DNA from: an uncultured Synergistaceae bacterium
GTDB taxonomy: Bacteria; Synergistota; Synergistia; Synergistales; Aminobacteriaceae
Direction of reading: 5' to 3'
Assembly: GCA_937870605.1 (NCBI GenBank)
Contig: CALMZW010000261.1
Location: forward strand, 1 to 7,788
DNA length: 7,788 nucleotides
In this document: positions 6,474 through 7,788 of the stretch, one piece after another
How positions within the stretch are numbered: position 1 is the stretch's first letter
Layout: every line of letters begins with the position of its first letter
The notes under the pieces: generated by a model
The model's database searches: none
Seen by the model: the letters and a program-made list of their open reading frames with translations, nothing else
Told to the model about the DNA's origin: nothing
Made by a program: the position numbers and the translations under genes

Positions 6474-7613
6474 CTAGGCGTCGAAGAAGATCCGGTTCTT
6501 TCCCTCTTTCTTCGCCGTGTACATGCACTGGTCGGCGCGGCTCACGAATTCCTGAACGTCCTCGGGCGGGTTGTATTGCGCAACCCCGATGCTGACCGTC
6601 ACGGAAACGGAGTTCACGGGAACCGGGGAAAACGGTTCGTTCCTGAATTCCTGGAGGATCCGTTCCGCAATAACCGCGGCGCCTTCGCGGGGCGTCATGG
6701 GCAGCAGGATGGCGAACTCCTCCCCGCCGTAGCGGAACGGATAGTCCGTCTGGCGGATGCAGCGGGTGATGACCTCGCCGATGCGTTTCAGGACGCGATC
6801 TCCTTCGATATGGCCGAACGAGTCGTTGAACTTCTTGAAGTCGTCGAGATCGATGAAGAGAAGGCACAGGGGAACCTCGTACCGGTCCGAACGGAGGACC
6901 TCCATCCGGAGCTGGTTCAGGAAATGCCGGTAGTTGAAGAGCTGTGTGAGCTCGTCGACGATGCTGAGTTCGCGGTACTTCTTCTCGTTTTCCCGCAGTT
7001 CCTCCTCGGTGCGCCGGTACTCGGTGATGTCCCTGCAGACGCAGAGGATCAGCTTCTGATCCGGAAAGACCGACGCGTTGTTGCTGAGCTCCACGTCGAA
7101 AACGGAGCCGTCTTTGCGCCGGTGCTGCGTCTCGAAGTGGGCGCCCGACGCGTCGATGGTCCGGAGCATTTCCCGAAGTTCCGTTTTCGAATGTTGGAAA
7201 TCCCAATCCCACACATGAAGCTTTCGGACTTCGCCCATCGGATACCCGAGCATGTCGGCGAACCGCTGGTTGGCCTCGTACACGGCGCCGTTCTCGGCGA
7301 GAATGACGATGCCTTCCCGTGACTGTTCGATCAGGACGCGCCACTTCGCGACCTCGTTCTTGAGCCACTCCAGGATTCTTTGAAATTCTTTTTCCGAGAT
7401 CCTCAGTTTCTGGATTTCTTCCTGCAACTCTTCGTAGCTTGCGGACAACGCGGACGAAACGCTTTCCGCGCGCACTTCCTTGCTGTCTCGTTTGAAAAGT
7501 TCGGAGGTCATGTCCGGCGCCGCCTTTCTTTCCCCGGGTACCGTCGCGGGTGGAGTCGGTCGTTTTGAAAGCGGTGGTCGCGAACGAAAAGTTAATAATT
7601 TCTTTATTCCCAT
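6474..7613 (-). CDS. PAS-GGDEF diguanylate cyclase, soluble
   Basis: The 379-residue protein (from ATG 7613) makes the second messenger cyclic di-GMP from two GTP. Order of parts: a basic, proline-rich N-terminus (1-45); a helical coiled-coil-like stretch (about 50-95); a PAS sensor (about 92-202) ending in the typical CRDITEYRRTEEEL linker; and a GGDEF domain (about 218-379). The active-site loop is GGEEF (296-300), with metal ligand D255 in FIDLDDFK. An inhibitory-site RxxD (RQTD, 287-290) lies five residues before GGEEF, so product feedback is expected. There is no transmembrane segment, so it should sense a cytosolic signal. The ligand of the PAS domain is not readable. ATG 7613 has GGA 7 nt upstream; ATG 7625 or TTG 7637 in the same frame are weaker, and ATG 7511 also fits the fold. 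It is flanked by a terminator upstream and a convergent gene downstream, so it is probably monocistronic. Confidence 0.93.
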   Translation of the reverse strand: MGIKKLLTFRSRPPLSKRPTPPATVPGERKAAPDMTSELFKRDSKEVRAESVSSALSASYEELQEEIQKLRISEKEFQRILEWLKNEVAKWRVLIEQSREGIVILAENGAVYEANQRFADMLGYPMGEVRKLHVWDWDFQHSKTELREMLRTIDASGAHFETQHRRKDGSVFDVELSNNASVFPDQKLILCVCRDITEYRRTEEELRENEKKYRELSIVDELTQLFNYRHFLNQLRMEVLRSDRYEVPLCLLFIDLDDFKKFNDSFGHIEGDRVLKRIGEVITRCIRQTDYPFRYGGEEFAILLPMTPREGAAVIAERILQEFRNEPFSPVPVNSVSVTVSIGVAQYNPPEDVQEFVSRADQCMYTAKKEGKNRIFFDA

Positions 7614-7640
7614 ATTTTGTTCCATACTACCATACAAGTC

Positions 7641-7673
7641 GGCTATTGGCTCACGTAAAATGAGTCAATAGCC
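7641..7673. promoter_or_regulatory. Dyad upstream of the diguanylate cyclase gene
   Basis: GGCTATTGGCTCA (7641-7653) and TGAGTCAATAGCC (7661-7673) are inverted copies with one mismatch in 13 bp around a 7-nt centre. On the minus strand one arm contains TTGACT (7663-7668), a fair -35, but I see no convincing -10 at 16-18 nt. No U-run follows on either strand, so an operator or a 5'-leader hairpin is likelier than a terminator. It ends 27 nt before the ATG at 7613. Confidence 0.5.
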
Positions 7674-7754
7674 TCAAGTTTGATGAGTCTGGCCGAAGTT
7701 CTCCGGTTTTCGGATCGGTCGCGGGCGGCGGCTGCGAGGCGAAGACGCGGGCCG

Positions 7755-7788
7755 GAAAGACAAACAGCCGTCCCGCATTCGGGACGGC
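7755..7788 (-). terminator. Intrinsic terminator of a gene beyond the right edge
   Basis: GCCGTCCCG (7767-7775) and CGGGACGGC (7780-7788) form a perfect 9-bp stem with a 4-nt loop. Read on the minus strand, the stem is followed at once by TGTTTGTCTTT (7756-7766), a U-rich tract. This is the classical form and would end a minus-strand transcript whose gene lies past position 7788. It isolates the cyclase gene from upstream read-through. Confidence 0.72.

Noticed and set aside
7614..7760. Cyclic-di-GMP riboswitch before the GGDEF gene.
   Set aside because: The conserved core of GEMM-type riboswitches is not visible; only a simple dyad is present.

Overview
The window carries seven protein-coding genes on GC-rich DNA with strong G/C preference at third codon positions. 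Long antisense open frames shadow almost every real gene. Gene content (a TRAP carboxylate transporter, an opine-dehydrogenase-like enzyme, an enolase-superfamily enzyme and a soluble PAS-GGDEF protein) suggests a Gram-negative-type bacterium that scavenges organic or amino-acid-derived acids. A proteobacterium or a member of Synergistota would fit, but nothing here fixes the taxon.

Region 1 (19-5270, minus strand) is a compact five-gene operon. In transcription order it encodes an octopine/nopaline dehydrogenase-family oxidoreductase, the TRAP solute-binding protein DctP, the small permease DctQ, the large permease DctM and a muconate-lactonizing/mandelate-racemase-type enzyme. Gaps are 40 nt, 79 nt, a 13-nt overlap and 43 nt. 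The 79-nt dctP-dctQ gap holds a perfect 12-bp stem-loop without a U-tract, a likely expression-balancing element.

Region 2 (5271-5574) is a divergent control region. A minus-strand promoter for the operon and a plus-strand promoter for the opposite gene lie back to back. Two tandem palindromes sharing the core TCAACTGA, with centres 19 bp apart, overlap both. The regulator is not encoded in the window.

Region 3 (5575-6354, plus strand) is one nicotinamidase/isochorismatase-type cysteine hydrolase, apparently started at TTG. Because it shares the control region with the operon, it is a candidate member of the same pathway. The inferred scheme is uptake of an N-substituted amino acid or related carboxylate by the TRAP system, processing by the enolase-type enzyme and the oxidoreductase, and release of an amide or carbamoyl group by the hydrolase. 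The substrate cannot be read from sequence.

Region 4 (6355-7788) is separate. A PAS-GGDEF diguanylate cyclase gene on the minus strand converges on the hydrolase gene. A strong hairpin lies between the two, and a 13-bp imperfect dyad lies just upstream of the cyclase start. At the right edge is an intrinsic terminator on the minus strand that would end a gene lying beyond the window, so the cyclase gene probably stands alone.
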